From positions 1 to 64,000 of the forward strand of contig CAWKEY010000070.1 of the NCBI GenBank assembly GCA_963848675.1: 64,000 nucleotides of DNA. The letters are read 5' to 3'. The notes beneath the pieces were generated by a model. It ran no database searches. It saw only the letters and a program-made list of their open reading frames with translations, and was not told where the DNA came from. Within the stretch, counting starts at the first letter, position 1; the number at the start of each line of letters is the position of its first letter. Positions 7,711 through 16,520 of this stretch are shown here, one piece after another. This DNA comes from CAWKEY01 sp963848675. GTDB taxonomy: Bacteria > Pseudomonadota > Gammaproteobacteria > Methylococcales > Methylomonadaceae. The translations under genes were made by a program, and so were the position numbers.

Positions 7711-9201
7711 TTACTCGGCGGCTAAAATAACCTCGGCTGCGCGGGTTTCGCCCTTGCCGATGGTCAATAAATCCCAAACCAGTAAAGCGAATCCAGCCGC
7801 CGTTACAACGCCAAAAAACAACCGCCAATTCATCGCGTTTTGAAAGGAGGGGTGATTCTGGGCGCTGAAATAACCGCCCCAGGTTGAGCCTTCTACTGCG
7901 CGCTCAATAAATGATTGCTCGTAGCCGGCTATTAATAAGGCTATGGTCATGCCCAATACGCCAGCATTTAACAAGCCCAGAGCCCATTTCCATCGCCAGG
8001 CGTTCTGACTGCCACCCGCCATCCACACATCGCCGCGCCAGTGCTGGATAGCCAGATAAAAGAAAGCAATGTTAATCGTGGCATATGCGCCAAAGAATGC
8101 CAGATGACCATGTGACGCAGACCACTGCGTGCCATGCGTAAACAAATTGATTTGCGGCAAGGTGTGCATGAAGCCCCAGACGCCGGCGCCAAAAAAATTG
8201 CCAAAGGCTTGCGCTATAATCCAGGCTAATGCGGGATGATTGCCGTTTTTAAACGAATGCGTGCCGGCATCATAAACTGCATGTACCACCATCGCGACCA
8301 GAGGAATAGGCTCAAGCGCCGAGAAAAAGCCGCCGATGGTCAGCCAATATTCAGGCGTGCCAATCCAGAAGTAGTGATGTCCAAGACCTAAAATTCCGGA
8401 ACCAAACATCAGAGCAACTTCGATATACAACCAGGTTTCTACAATTTTGCGTCTAACACCTAGCAACTTTATGAGCGACCAGGCCATAATGACGCCGACC
8501 AAGACTTCCCAGGTCGCCTCTACCCACAGGTGAATGACCCACCACCACCAATATTGCTCATGGGTGATGTTGGTCATGTAAAACATGCCGGCCACGTATA
8601 AACCCGCCAACGCCACCAAATCCAGCGTCAACACGCCGGCGATGCCCGACCATTTCCCTTTGCTGAAGGTAGCGACGACGTTATAGAAAAAGATCAACAT
8701 GACGATGACAATGCCGATGTCCGCCCAGCGCGGCGCTTCGATGTATTCGCGGCCTTCGTTAATAAACCAAATACTAGAATCTTTACCGGGTCCAATTTGA
8801 ATTAACAAATATACCAATACCACCAGCGTGACGGCACCAGTCAACACCCAAAAGGCAATATTGCCCAGCTTTAAGCCGACAATCTCGGTGCCGCTTTCAT
8901 CTTCCAGCAGCCAATAAACACAGCCAATGAAGCCATACAGCATCCACACCACCATAGCATTAATATGCACCATGCGGTTAACACTGAAATCCAGAAATTC
9001 ATAAAGAAAGCCCGGCACAATAAACTGTGTAGCGGCCAGCAAGCCAAACAGAATTTGCGCAAAGAATAAAATAACTGCAACGATAAAGTATTTAACTGCC
9101 AGTTGCCGGCCAGGACTTAAATTGCTGCTGTCCAGTTGCACCCAGGACTTAAAGTCAGAAACACACTGGCGTGATTTCGCCAGTAATTCATTAGCAGTCA
9201 T
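7711..9201 (-). CDS. norB: Nitric oxide reductase catalytic subunit
   Basis: NorB reduces two NO to N2O at a heme b3/non-heme iron centre in the inner membrane, with electrons from NorC. The 496-residue protein has about twelve helices. Likely ligands are H79 (low-spin heme b), H224, H275 and H276 (FeB, in HLWVEATWE and GLGHHYFW), H364 and H366 (SHGHLAFFG). E228 and E297 match the conserved glutamates near the active site. Presence of a separate norC next door makes it a cNOR rather than a quinol enzyme. It lies 2 bp after norC, in an operon divergent from nsrR. In methanotrophs such enzymes detoxify NO or support denitrification at low oxygen. Confidence 0.95.
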   Translation of the reverse strand: MTANELLAKSRQCVSDFKSWVQLDSSNLSPGRQLAVKYFIVAVILFFAQILFGLLAATQFIVPGFLYEFLDFSVNRMVHINAMVVWMLYGFIGCVYWLLEDESGTEIVGLKLGNIAFWVLTGAVTLVVLVYLLIQIGPGKDSSIWFINEGREYIEAPRWADIGIVIVMLIFFYNVVATFSKGKWSGIAGVLTLDLVALAGLYVAGMFYMTNITHEQYWWWWVIHLWVEATWEVLVGVIMAWSLIKLLGVRRKIVETWLYIEVALMFGSGILGLGHHYFWIGTPEYWLTIGGFFSALEPIPLVAMVVHAVYDAGTHSFKNGNHPALAWIIAQAFGNFFGAGVWGFMHTLPQINLFTHGTQWSASHGHLAFFGAYATINIAFFYLAIQHWRGDVWMAGGSQNAWRWKWALGLLNAGVLGMTIALLIAGYEQSFIERAVEGSTWGGYFSAQNHPSFQNAMNWRLFFGVVTAAGFALLVWDLLTIGKGETRAAEVILAAE

Positions 9202-9203
9202 GC

Positions 9204-9800
9204 TTATTCCTCCGCATAAATGGTGGTAAAGTTATAAGGAAAACCGTTGGTATCGATACTCGACATCCACTTTAAAAAAGCAACGATGCCTTTGGCTTCC
9301 TGTTCGGTTATGTCCAGATTAGGCATTTTGCGGTTGCTGCCATAGGTGCGGGCATTATTTTCAGGATCTATTAAAAATTTAACCATCATGTCTTCGCGAG
9401 CATCTTTGGAAATCCAGCCTTTATCCAGCCAGGCTTTGGTTAAATCAGGAGCGTAATAAGCGCCATTACCTAACAAGGTATGGCAATTCATACAGTTTTT
9501 AGCCTGTGTGGTTTTTTTACCTAAATCCACTAATTGTCGGGCTTCTTCTTCGCTGTATTCCTTGTTGAACAACAACTCGGTTTCGCCAATGACCGGCATA
9601 AATTTATTCAGGTCCTTTTTAAACTGATAATCGATTTTTTTATTGATCACCGAGTAAGCGGGTACCCGTTTACCGCCGGCCGATGTCTGGCTTAATGAGT
9701 CCATCGTTAATACCACTAGAATCAAAAATGATCCGGCGGTGACCCAAATCGCAGTTTTCTTCCAGAATGATTCCGAAGCCCATAGGAATGTTTCATTCAT
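9204..9800 (-). CDS. norC: Nitric oxide reductase cytochrome c subunit
   Basis: NorC is a membrane-anchored c-type cytochrome that passes electrons to NorB. One N-terminal helix (about residues 17-33) precedes a periplasmic domain. The heme motif C103-M-N-C106-H107 is followed by the conserved HTLLGNGAYYAPDL, and the distal methionine lies in RKMPNL. The 198-residue length is somewhat longer than the usual 145-150 residues because of a spacer after the anchor. Its start codon overlaps the stop of the upstream small membrane gene by one base (TAATG), indicating translational coupling. Confidence 0.94.
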   Translation of the reverse strand: MNETFLWASESFWKKTAIWVTAGSFLILVVLTMDSLSQTSAGGKRVPAYSVINKKIDYQFKKDLNKFMPVIGETELLFNKEYSEEEARQLVDLGKKTTQAKNCMNCHTLLGNGAYYAPDLTKAWLDKGWISKDAREDMMVKFLIDPENNARTYGSNRKMPNLDITEQEAKGIVAFLKWMSSIDTNGFPYNFTTIYAEE

Positions 9801-10129
9801 TAATCTTTCTCCAATGTTTTTGTTGTGGCATCGTGATCTTCATGGGTTTTAACGCACAAATGCCAGATGCCTATCGGTGCAAAAAAATAGCCGACGACCA
9901 TTGCAATGGAAATCATCAGCCAATATCCGGAAAAATTTGCGGCTCGGGTCAATTCGAGCACTGAAATGATCAATACGACATAAGAGGCATAAGCTGCAAT
10001 TTTGATTCGGGAATTCGAATTTACTTTAGACCAGGCAAGCAGGAGCGCATAACTGGCCCCGGCCATGATGATCAAAGCGGATGAAAAAAAGGTGATAAAA
10101 AAATCTTTTAAAGCGACAGGTTCAATCAT
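9800..10129 (-). CDS. Small membrane protein of the nor operon
   Basis: This is a 109-residue protein with three predicted membrane helices (about 10-31, 43-60, 70-91) and a charged C-terminal tail rich in His, Asp and Lys. I do not recognise a named family. It precedes norC with a one-base overlap and sits in the NsrR-controlled operon, so it probably helps assembly or function of the NO reductase. A NorE-like role is possible, but the protein is too short to be a full subunit-III homologue. Confidence 0.75.
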   Translation of the reverse strand: MIEPVALKDFFITFFSSALIIMAGASYALLLAWSKVNSNSRIKIAAYASYVVLIISVLELTRAANFSGYWLMISIAMVVGYFFAPIGIWHLCVKTHEDHDATTKTLEKD

Positions 10130-10206
10130 GATAGGTTTAAAACAAGATTATGGATTCGTATGAGGGTACTTGTGATCATAGAAAAACGGAAATTCCTCAA
10201 CAATAT

Positions 10207-10311
10207 TTATTTTGTCCAGGCGAACAAACCCGTGTAGATCGCTGCGATCAAAACAAACATGGCGCCAGTGAAGAAACTCAAAAAGAAAAACAGATAAGGC
10301 AACCGGCTCAA
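10207..10311 (-). CDS. Predicted 34-residue membrane peptide leading the nor operon
   Basis: A short frame begins at a TTG and encodes a hydrophobic peptide containing FFFLSFFTGAMFVLIAAIYT, then ends GLFAWTK. Its length and single helix resemble small oxidase-associated subunits (CcoQ/CydX type). It begins 27 bp inside the nearer NsrR operator and is the first possible gene of the divergent nor operon. No clear ribosome binding site precedes the TTG, and an internal ATG could start an 18-residue form. Translation is inferred only from position and composition. Confidence 0.45.
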   Translation of the reverse strand: MSRLPYLFFFLSFFTGAMFVLIAAIYTGLFAWTK

Positions 10312-10337
10312 TTAAAATGCGCGTTCAACAAATAAAA

Positions 10338-10360
10338 AAGATACATATCAAATACAGCTT
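10338..10360. promoter_or_regulatory. NsrR-type operator 1
   Basis: The half-sites AAGATACATAT and AAATACAGCTT (reverse complement AAGCTGTATTT) form an 11-1-11 inverted repeat. This matches the published NsrR pattern of two AAGATGYATTT-like halves. It lies between nsrR and the divergent nor genes, next to the latter. Confidence 0.72.
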
Positions 10361-10382
10361 TAAAAATAGTGTAATTGTTCTT

Positions 10383-10405
10383 AAGATATATTTCAAACGG
10401 ATCTT
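10383..10405. promoter_or_regulatory. NsrR-type operator 2
   Basis: AAGATATATTT, one base, then AAACGGATCTT (complement AAGATCCGTTT): both halves fit AAGATNNNTTT. The centre is 45 bp from operator 1 and 25 bp before the nsrR start codon, so it probably gives autoregulation. Confidence 0.75.
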
Positions 10406-10418
10406 TATAGGGCCACTT

Positions 10419-10853
10419 ATGCAACTGACTACACACACCGATTATGCATTGCGCGTTCTTATATATCTGACCCTGCATCAAGACCAGCTGGTTACTATTA
10501 GCGAATTGGCGGAATTCTTTGATATTTCCAGAAATCATCTGGTAAAAGTTGTTCATAATCTGGGAGTTAAAGGGTTTATTAAGACTCTGCGTGGGAAAGG
10601 CGGCGGGATTTGTTTGGCACGTCCGCCGGAGGCTATTAATATAGGCGCTGTCGTTCGAGAAATTGAAGGCCATTTTTATATGGCCGAATGTTTTAATCCG
10701 CACAAACAGGGCCACTGCGCCATACAACCGATTTGCGGGTTGACACCTTTGCTGCGCATTGCACTAAAGCAATTCATGGATGTTCTGGATAATGCCGTGT
10801 TGAGCGATCTGGTGCCGCATGCGTCACGAGTAAACAAAGAAAAACTTCTTTAA
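10419..10853 (+). CDS. nsrR: NsrR, Rrf2-family nitric-oxide-sensing repressor
   Basis: NsrR is a [Fe-S] cluster repressor; NO damages the cluster and releases the DNA. The 144-residue protein begins MQLTTHTDYALRVLIYLTLH, the family-typical start, with a winged helix in the first 80 residues. C91, C100 and C106 (E-C-F ... G-H-C ... P-I-C) are the cluster cysteines. The frame is open further upstream, but this ATG is preferred because the upstream extension would be translated across both operators. It is divergent from the nor operon, which it is expected to repress. Confidence 0.92.
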   Translation: MQLTTHTDYALRVLIYLTLHQDQLVTISELAEFFDISRNHLVKVVHNLGVKGFIKTLRGKGGGICLARPPEAINIGAVVREIEGHFYMAECFNPHKQGHCAIQPICGLTPLLRIALKQFMDVLDNAVLSDLVPHASRVNKEKLL

Positions 10854-10890
10854 CTGGCTAAATAATGATAACGATCAGAAGGTTGGGGTT

Positions 10891-13077
10891 ATGAATAGCA
10901 GCGCTACCCGGAAAATTGCAGCGTATGAGCAATTGAAGAAATTGCGTACTGCATTGGCCATCTTACAGGGGACAAAATTGCTGTCCTTGCTTCAGCAAGA
11001 GGCTGAAGCGACGGTTTCGCATGATCAGACCAAGCGTGTGACCTATTTGACCAGCCTGTTTTCACGTATTCACCGGGACATGTTTCATCACTGGAAAGAG
11101 CAGGCTACTGTCAGCCATCGTCCGGGCACCATGGCGGATGCTGACAAAAGACAGGCATTTCGCAAAACCATAAGCCGTCTGGTTTTGGATGACGAGGGCA
11201 ATGAGCAGACCGCTATTTTTGATAATAACGGCTTTGTCATAGGCACGGCTACCATCGCTGTTCGCCTGGCAAAATTTTATCTCGCCATGCGCACAGTGAG
11301 GCCTTTTGCTTACGGCAACCGCATTACGCTGGATTTTTTTATCACGATGGTGGGCAAGCTGCCTGCTTTTAAGAGCGTTTATGAACAAGGCATCGATTTC
11401 AGGCGTCTGGAAGCCGGAGATGCGGCCGCCTTGCATGATCCCCGTAGCGGCCTTGAGCAAATAACCACCGCGTTTGAACATGCGCTGGATCCAGGCCGTT
11501 GTAAAAGCCTGCAAAACAAGCCGAATGGTTACGGCAAATGGCCGGAAAACAAGAAATTTATCTCCGGTATTCCGTTTCTGTCACACATAACAGCAGACGG
11601 CATCGAATGTTTGGTGGCGGTCAATGGCGGGCTGACCCCGTTGGTCAATATCAAGGAAGAGTTGTTTATGGCGGGCAAGCATTTAGCCGATTATCCACGC
11701 AGTGATGCCGAGAATGTTATCGGCTATTTGCCGGGCACCGAAGCCTTGCGCACGCCCGGAAAAACCGAAATAGATGCTATCAGCGTCGGCGAAAATGGCG
11801 CTGCACCTTTATTCTGTCTGGATGTTAATATGCTGACCGGGTTGCGCACACCGAGTCACACGGAACTGATGGAATTATTGAAACAATGCGGCGGGGAGAA
11901 AGCCTCGCTGTTTAATTTGGCAAATAATAGCGGGCTTAAAAACAAATTGCTGACGGCTGCGGATGGCGACCAGCGCCTGGAGCGCAGCGTTGAAATCGCT
12001 TATGAACGTCTGGGTAAAATTAATGCCATTCTTGATAATGCCATGGCGGCCATATTCGAGGGCAAGACGCCTGTTGCCGAACCTTGTTTGTTTATGTCCA
12101 TGGGCGGCGCGGGCTCAGGAAAAACCGCTGTTGAGGACATCGCCAAGGTGCAATGCGGTGATAATTTTGTGATTGCTTCACTGGATGAATTTCGAAAACA
12201 AAGCGATCTGTACTGCGTGCTGACTGCGGCCAAGCATCATAGCGATGATTATGTGTATGTCGAGCCGTTCGCTAACCGTTTGCGCGATTTGGTCGCCGAT
12301 CATGCCAGAGAAAATGCCATCAACCTCCTTTATGACGGTACAGGCATTCCTTACCGGCCACGTTATTCTGGGATCATCGCGCAGTTTCAACAAGCCGGCT
12401 TTAATACCCAGATCATCGCCGTGGATGCGTTTATCGTTAAACCGCCAGGGCGGGAAGATGAATTGTTGCGCGCCACGGTCATCGGCAGCGTGAAAGCGCG
12501 TTATGAACAAACCGGGCGCGCTTTGCCCTGGGTGATCACGGTGTATAAACATATCCGGGCGCCGGAGTCATTCTTATACGCGCTGCAAGATCTGGCGCTG
12601 GCTAAAATTTCGCTGTTTGCCAATGACGGCAAGCGCGACAAGCATTATCTGGTGGCTGAAAGCGTCGACTTGAACGATGAGGAAGTCCATATTCTGCAAG
12701 AACATCAGAAAGCGGGGACGCTTGCGGCACATCTGCAAGCATTTGTTAAAAACCGCGAAGATTCCAGTTTAAGAAATTTAGCCGGTGGCCAGGCGCGTGC
12801 GGTCGACGCCTTGATGGCCAGAAACCCTGCTTTCGATGAGAGTAATGTCGCTTATCAAATTTATCCCGGCACCGTCTGCAACCGGGTTTTGCTTATTTAT
12901 AATGTAGCGCGCATGGTGGATTTTGTGGAAAAACGCCAGCTAAACTCCAATGCTTCCGGTGAAGAAGGCCTGCTGCATAAGCCGGATGCCATGGCGTTTC
13001 ATGTCGATCCGCGCGCACATGAGCCCTGGATAACAAGGCTGCAGGGATCACTTAGTAATGCGTACGAAATAAGTTAA
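10891..13077 (+). CDS. Large protein with degenerate Fic-like segment and zeta-toxin-like kinase domain
   Basis: The 728-residue protein appears to have two enzymatic modules. Residues about 100-200 resemble a Fic domain (LAKFYLAMRTVRPFAYGNRI), but the catalytic H-P-F-x-x-G-N-G-R motif reads R137-P-F-A-Y-G-N-R-I, so AMP transfer is unlikely. Residues about 395-600 look like a zeta-toxin/P-loop kinase: Walker A GGAGSGKT at 405-412, then ASLDEFRK at 429-436 and LLYDGTGIPYRPRY. Zeta kinases phosphorylate UDP-sugars or related nucleotides. No antitoxin gene is adjacent, although the N-terminal 90 residues are helical and could act in cis. The last codons and the stop lie inside a dispersed repeat, so the natural C-terminus may be lost. 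Confidence 0.7.
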   Translation: MNSSATRKIAAYEQLKKLRTALAILQGTKLLSLLQQEAEATVSHDQTKRVTYLTSLFSRIHRDMFHHWKEQATVSHRPGTMADADKRQAFRKTISRLVLDDEGNEQTAIFDNNGFVIGTATIAVRLAKFYLAMRTVRPFAYGNRITLDFFITMVGKLPAFKSVYEQGIDFRRLEAGDAAALHDPRSGLEQITTAFEHALDPGRCKSLQNKPNGYGKWPENKKFISGIPFLSHITADGIECLVAVNGGLTPLVNIKEELFMAGKHLADYPRSDAENVIGYLPGTEALRTPGKTEIDAISVGENGAAPLFCLDVNMLTGLRTPSHTELMELLKQCGGEKASLFNLANNSGLKNKLLTAADGDQRLERSVEIAYERLGKINAILDNAMAAIFEGKTPVAEPCLFMSMGGAGSGKTAVEDIAKVQCGDNFVIASLDEFRKQSDLYCVLTAAKHHSDDYVYVEPFANRLRDLVADHARENAINLLYDGTGIPYRPRYSGIIAQFQQAGFNTQIIAVDAFIVKPPGREDELLRATVIGSVKARYEQTGRALPWVITVYKHIRAPESFLYALQDLALAKISLFANDGKRDKHYLVAESVDLNDEEVHILQEHQKAGTLAAHLQAFVKNREDSSLRNLAGGQARAVDALMARNPAFDESNVAYQIYPGTVCNRVLLIYNVARMVDFVEKRQLNSNASGEEGLLHKPDAMAFHVDPRAHEPWITRLQGSLSNAYEIS

Positions 13078-13186
13078 ACAAGAGTGGGTGTGAATTTATT
13101 CGCACAGTGCAAATAAATCCGCACCTACGCAAAAAATCGTTTCTCAGAGTTGCGCAAGTTATTTGATACGCGTTCCTTAGCCGCTA
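13051..13186 (+). repeat. Dispersed repeat, copy C (overlaps a gene end)
   Basis: It matches copy B from CTTAGTAATGC through ATTTGATACGCGTTCCTTAG, with the same two hairpins partly decayed (GTGTGAATTTATTCGCAC, then TGCAAATAAATCCGCA). The left end encodes the final residues LSNAYEIS and the stop codon of the upstream gene. Confidence 0.85.
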
Positions 13187-13366
13187 AAGGCATGGCAGAA
13201 CTAAGCATGCAAAGTATGTATTGGCAAGTTAGACAGGCTCTTCAGACTGCATATCTGTATAATTGAAAGCTTGGATGCTTTAAAGTTTTGGGAAGAAATT
13301 TTTTTAGCAAGGTATGTTCTGGTTCGTCATGGTCGCTGATACATAAATTGAATTAACAGGCTTACA

Positions 13367-14116
13367 ATGGCTTTGAGTGTAGTGATCATCACTAAAAATG
13401 AAGCGGGCAATATACGTGACTGTCTGGAGTCCGTGGCGTGGGCAGATGAAATAATTGTTGTCGACTCAGGTAGCCAGGATGACACCGTCGCGATTTGCCA
13501 GGAATATACGAATAAAGTTTTTATTCATAGCGAATGGCAAGGCTTTGGCGCGCAAAAAAATTTGGCTTTGCAATATGCCACGCAAGATTGGGTTTTATCG
13601 CTCGATGCAGACGAAAGGGTGCCGCCGGCGTTAAGAAAAGAAATTGAAAATGCTTTAAATACTTCTGCTTATTCAGCATTTTCAGTGCCCAGGCAAGCCT
13701 ATTTTTTAGGGCAGGCAATGAGGCATGGCGGCTGGTGGCCAGATTATGTGCTTAGACTGTTTCGCCGGGATTGCGGTACTTTTAGTGAAGATATAGTTCA
13801 TGAACAGGTTCTGGTGAATGCGCCCGTCATGAGACTAGCGACGCCGCTATTGCATTACAGTTACACTGATTTGCAGCAGTTGATGGAGAAAATGAATAAG
13901 TATTCTTCCGCAGGTGCAATTAAAGCCCATCAGCAAGGAAAAAAGGGCAGCTTGATCAAAGCAATCGCCAGAGCCCAGTGGACTTTTTTCAGGACCTATT
14001 TCTTTCGGTTGGGTATTTTGGATGGTCAGGCAGGCTTAATTGCAGCTATTAGTAAAGCAGAAGAAGCGTATTACCGGTATCTGAAGTTATGGTATCTAGA
14101 AAAAGAAAAACATTAA
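13367..14116 (+). CDS. Family 2 glycosyltransferase (WaaE/KdtX-like)
   Basis: The 249-residue GT-A fold enzyme begins MALSVVIITKNEAGNIRDCL, with the nucleotide-sugar binding VVDSGSQDDT and the metal-binding DADER motif (about residues 80-84). It resembles the WaaE/LgtF group that adds beta-glucose to inner-core heptose. It opens the LPS core cluster, so a core-modifying role is likely; donor and acceptor are inferred. No membrane helix is present, so it would act at the cytoplasmic face. Confidence 0.85.
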   Translation: MALSVVIITKNEAGNIRDCLESVAWADEIIVVDSGSQDDTVAICQEYTNKVFIHSEWQGFGAQKNLALQYATQDWVLSLDADERVPPALRKEIENALNTSAYSAFSVPRQAYFLGQAMRHGGWWPDYVLRLFRRDCGTFSEDIVHEQVLVNAPVMRLATPLLHYSYTDLQQLMEKMNKYSSAGAIKAHQQGKKGSLIKAIARAQWTFFRTYFFRLGILDGQAGLIAAISKAEEAYYRYLKLWYLEKEKH

Positions 14117-14279
14117 AATGCTGATTTATCCAGCTTGCATTCAATTCACAGGTGCAAGCAGCGCTTATTTGAAATGGGCTGCTTTTGATGGCAATGTATG
14201 AAAATAGAATCAGACACAATAGTAACTAATATAAGCCTGTTAGGCAATTTGAGAATTCCTATGGTATCAAGCTTTAATT

Positions 14280-15374
14280 ATGCAAAGTTATCTCCAAGAT
14301 AAACTCGATTTCACAGCAATTGAACGCATTCTGGTTATCAAGTTGCAACACCTCGGTGATGTTCTACTAACCTCTCCCGTTTATTCCACACTTAAAGATA
14401 AGTTTCCTCATTTGACAATAGATGTGCTGGTTTACAAGGGCACAGAAATGATGTTGAGCAATAATCCCTTTATTAATCAGCAATACCTGATTGATAGAAG
14501 CTGGAAGACATCAGGAGTGGGCAAATTAATAGCTTCAGAATTGGCGCTGTATAATGAGCTCAAAAAAAATAAGTATAATTTGATTATTAATTATACGGAT
14601 CGCTGGCGGGGCGCCTCGCTGGTTCGATTGTTAAAGCCCCAATTTAGCGTCTCGCAACGGTACAGTCATAGACACGGCAAGTTCTGGCGCAAATCCTTTA
14701 GTCATCTCTATTCTGCGCCAGAAACACCAAGGCATGCTGTTGAAATTCATTTGGATGCACTTAGACGAATGGGCATTTACCCAGCCGGCAATGAAAAAAA
14801 ATTAAGTTTTTATCCGCTTGAATCGGCGCTGATAAAAATCGACAGTTTGTTATTAAAATCGGCGTTAACCAGGAAAAAATTTGTGGTAATTCATCCTGCC
14901 TCACGCTGGATGTTTAAGGCTTGGAATCCGGCCGGTTTTTCGCAGGTGATAAAACAATTGAATGCAGCAGGGTATGAGGTCATTATTGTTTCAGGCCCTG
15001 AAAAGAGTGAAATCGATTATGTCCAGCAAATACTGTCAATAGAACCTGTCCGCGCAGTCAATTTGGCAGGACAACTTACTATGCAGGAATTGGCCGTATT
15101 GATTGCGAATGCCTCCTGCTTTATTGGGCTCGACTCAGTGGCGATGCATTTGTCCGCGGCTATGAATACCCCCTGTGTTGCATTATTTGGTCCGTCCAAG
15201 AATTTGGTATGGGGGCCGTGGATGGTTAAGCACCATATCATTACTGAAAGCTACAGCTGTAGGCCTTGTGATAAAAAAGGCTGCGGTGAAGGCATGGTGA
15301 GTGAATGTATACAAGTTATAAAGCCTTCGACCGTCATTGACGCCGTCAATGATTTGTTGAAGAACCCAACATAA
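14280..15374 (+). CDS. waaQ: Family 9 glycosyltransferase, LPS heptosyltransferase (WaaQ-like)
   Basis: The 364-residue GT-B enzyme has the heptosyltransferase opening ILVIKLQHLGDVLLTSPVY and the C-terminal nucleotide-binding region with FIGLDSVAMHLSAAM and VALFGPS. It transfers L-glycero-D-manno-heptose from the ADP-sugar to the core. The WaaQ (heptosyltransferase III) assignment is by overall resemblance; other WaaC/WaaF members are possible. The stop overlaps the start of the next gene by one base. The heptose donor comes from gmhA, hldE and hldD at the end of the same cluster. Confidence 0.85.
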   Translation: MQSYLQDKLDFTAIERILVIKLQHLGDVLLTSPVYSTLKDKFPHLTIDVLVYKGTEMMLSNNPFINQQYLIDRSWKTSGVGKLIASELALYNELKKNKYNLIINYTDRWRGASLVRLLKPQFSVSQRYSHRHGKFWRKSFSHLYSAPETPRHAVEIHLDALRRMGIYPAGNEKKLSFYPLESALIKIDSLLLKSALTRKKFVVIHPASRWMFKAWNPAGFSQVIKQLNAAGYEVIIVSGPEKSEIDYVQQILSIEPVRAVNLAGQLTMQELAVLIANASCFIGLDSVAMHLSAAMNTPCVALFGPSKNLVWGPWMVKHHIITESYSCRPCDKKGCGEGMVSECIQVIKPSTVIDAVNDLLKNPT

Positions 15375-16510
15375 TGCGCATTACTCTAATTCGCCAGAAA
15401 TATAACCCCTTTGGCGGTGCCGAGCGCTTTGTAAGCCGGGCGCTGGTGGCCCTGGGTGCAAATGCTGCGTCGGTCAGTCTTATTGCCAGAGCATGGGAGC
15501 CCATAGAAAATGTCAACTTTATTCAATGCAAGCCATTCTATATAGGACGATTATGGCGAGATTTCGGCTTTTCTTGTAAAGCCAGGCAGCAACTTGAAAC
15601 CATCCGGTCCGATTTAGTGCAAAGTCATGAACGAATACCTGGATGTGATATTTTTCGCGCGGGCGATGGCGTGCATAGGGTCTGGCTTGAGCAAAGAAGC
15701 AGAACGCTGGGTTTTTTTTCACGGCTTTTCATGCAATTAAGTCTATATCATGCCTACCTGCTAATGACCGAGAAACGCCTTTTTGAGCATCCGAAATTGC
15801 GTGCAGTCATTTGCAATTCCAATATGGTAAAAGATGAAATAGTGGAGCATTTCCATATTGATGAAAGCAAATTACATGTGATTTACAACGGTGTTGACAC
15901 TGCTGAATTTCATCCCGCAATAAAGCAAAATAAGTTGGAGCTACGAAATAAAATTGGTATTAGTGACGATACAACTGTTTTTTTGTTTCTAGGATCAGGA
16001 TATCAGCGCAAGGGATTATCACAGGTGCTTCAAGCATTAACAGCGCTGCCGGAAAACGCTATTTTAATGATCGTGGGTTATGATAAAAACGAAAATATTT
16101 TTCGTCGTCAAGCCGAAAAATTAGGTATTCAGTCACGAGTGATTTTTATGGGGCCGCAGAAAAATGTTAAAGACAGTTATGCTGTCGCCGATGTTTTTAT
16201 ATTGCCAACGCTTTATGACCCTTTTCCTAATGCAGTAGTAGAAGCTATGGCGTGTGGATTGCCAGTGATTACCAGTCGCAAATCCGGGGCGGCTGAAGTT
16301 ATAACCGATTATCAAAATGGATTTGTTTGCGATGCTTTTGATATTGAAAAAATGAGTCATTCAATGCATATATTGTGTGATAAGAACCTGGCGGAGCGCA
16401 TGGGGATGAATGCGAGAAAAACAGCAGAGAGTTTTGATATTGCAATGGCTACGAATAGCCTAGTCAAGTTATACAAAGAATTATTAAGCGAGCAGTCGAG
16501 TCGTACTTAA
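15374..16510 (+). CDS. waaG: Family 4 glycosyltransferase, WaaG-like LPS glucosyltransferase
   Basis: The 378-residue GT-B enzyme starts MRITLIRQKYNPFGGAERFV, matching the WaaG/RfaG group that adds the first outer-core glucose to heptose II. The C-terminal half has the GT4 pattern FLFLGSGYQRKGL and the E-x7-E region (PFPNAVVEAMACGLPVI). It is translationally coupled to the preceding heptosyltransferase. WaaG identity is probable; the sugar specificity is inferred. Confidence 0.82.
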   Translation: MRITLIRQKYNPFGGAERFVSRALVALGANAASVSLIARAWEPIENVNFIQCKPFYIGRLWRDFGFSCKARQQLETIRSDLVQSHERIPGCDIFRAGDGVHRVWLEQRSRTLGFFSRLFMQLSLYHAYLLMTEKRLFEHPKLRAVICNSNMVKDEIVEHFHIDESKLHVIYNGVDTAEFHPAIKQNKLELRNKIGISDDTTVFLFLGSGYQRKGLSQVLQALTALPENAILMIVGYDKNENIFRRQAEKLGIQSRVIFMGPQKNVKDSYAVADVFILPTLYDPFPNAVVEAMACGLPVITSRKSGAAEVITDYQNGFVCDAFDIEKMSHSMHILCDKNLAERMGMNARKTAESFDIAMATNSLVKLYKELLSEQSSRT

Positions 16511-16520
16511 GAGATTAAAA

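Noticed and set aside
10130..10206. Shared IEPVAL residues at two places as a gene duplication in the nor operon
   Set aside because: A similar peptide can be read in another frame upstream of the 109-residue gene, but the match is short and the frame is interrupted, so chance is likely.
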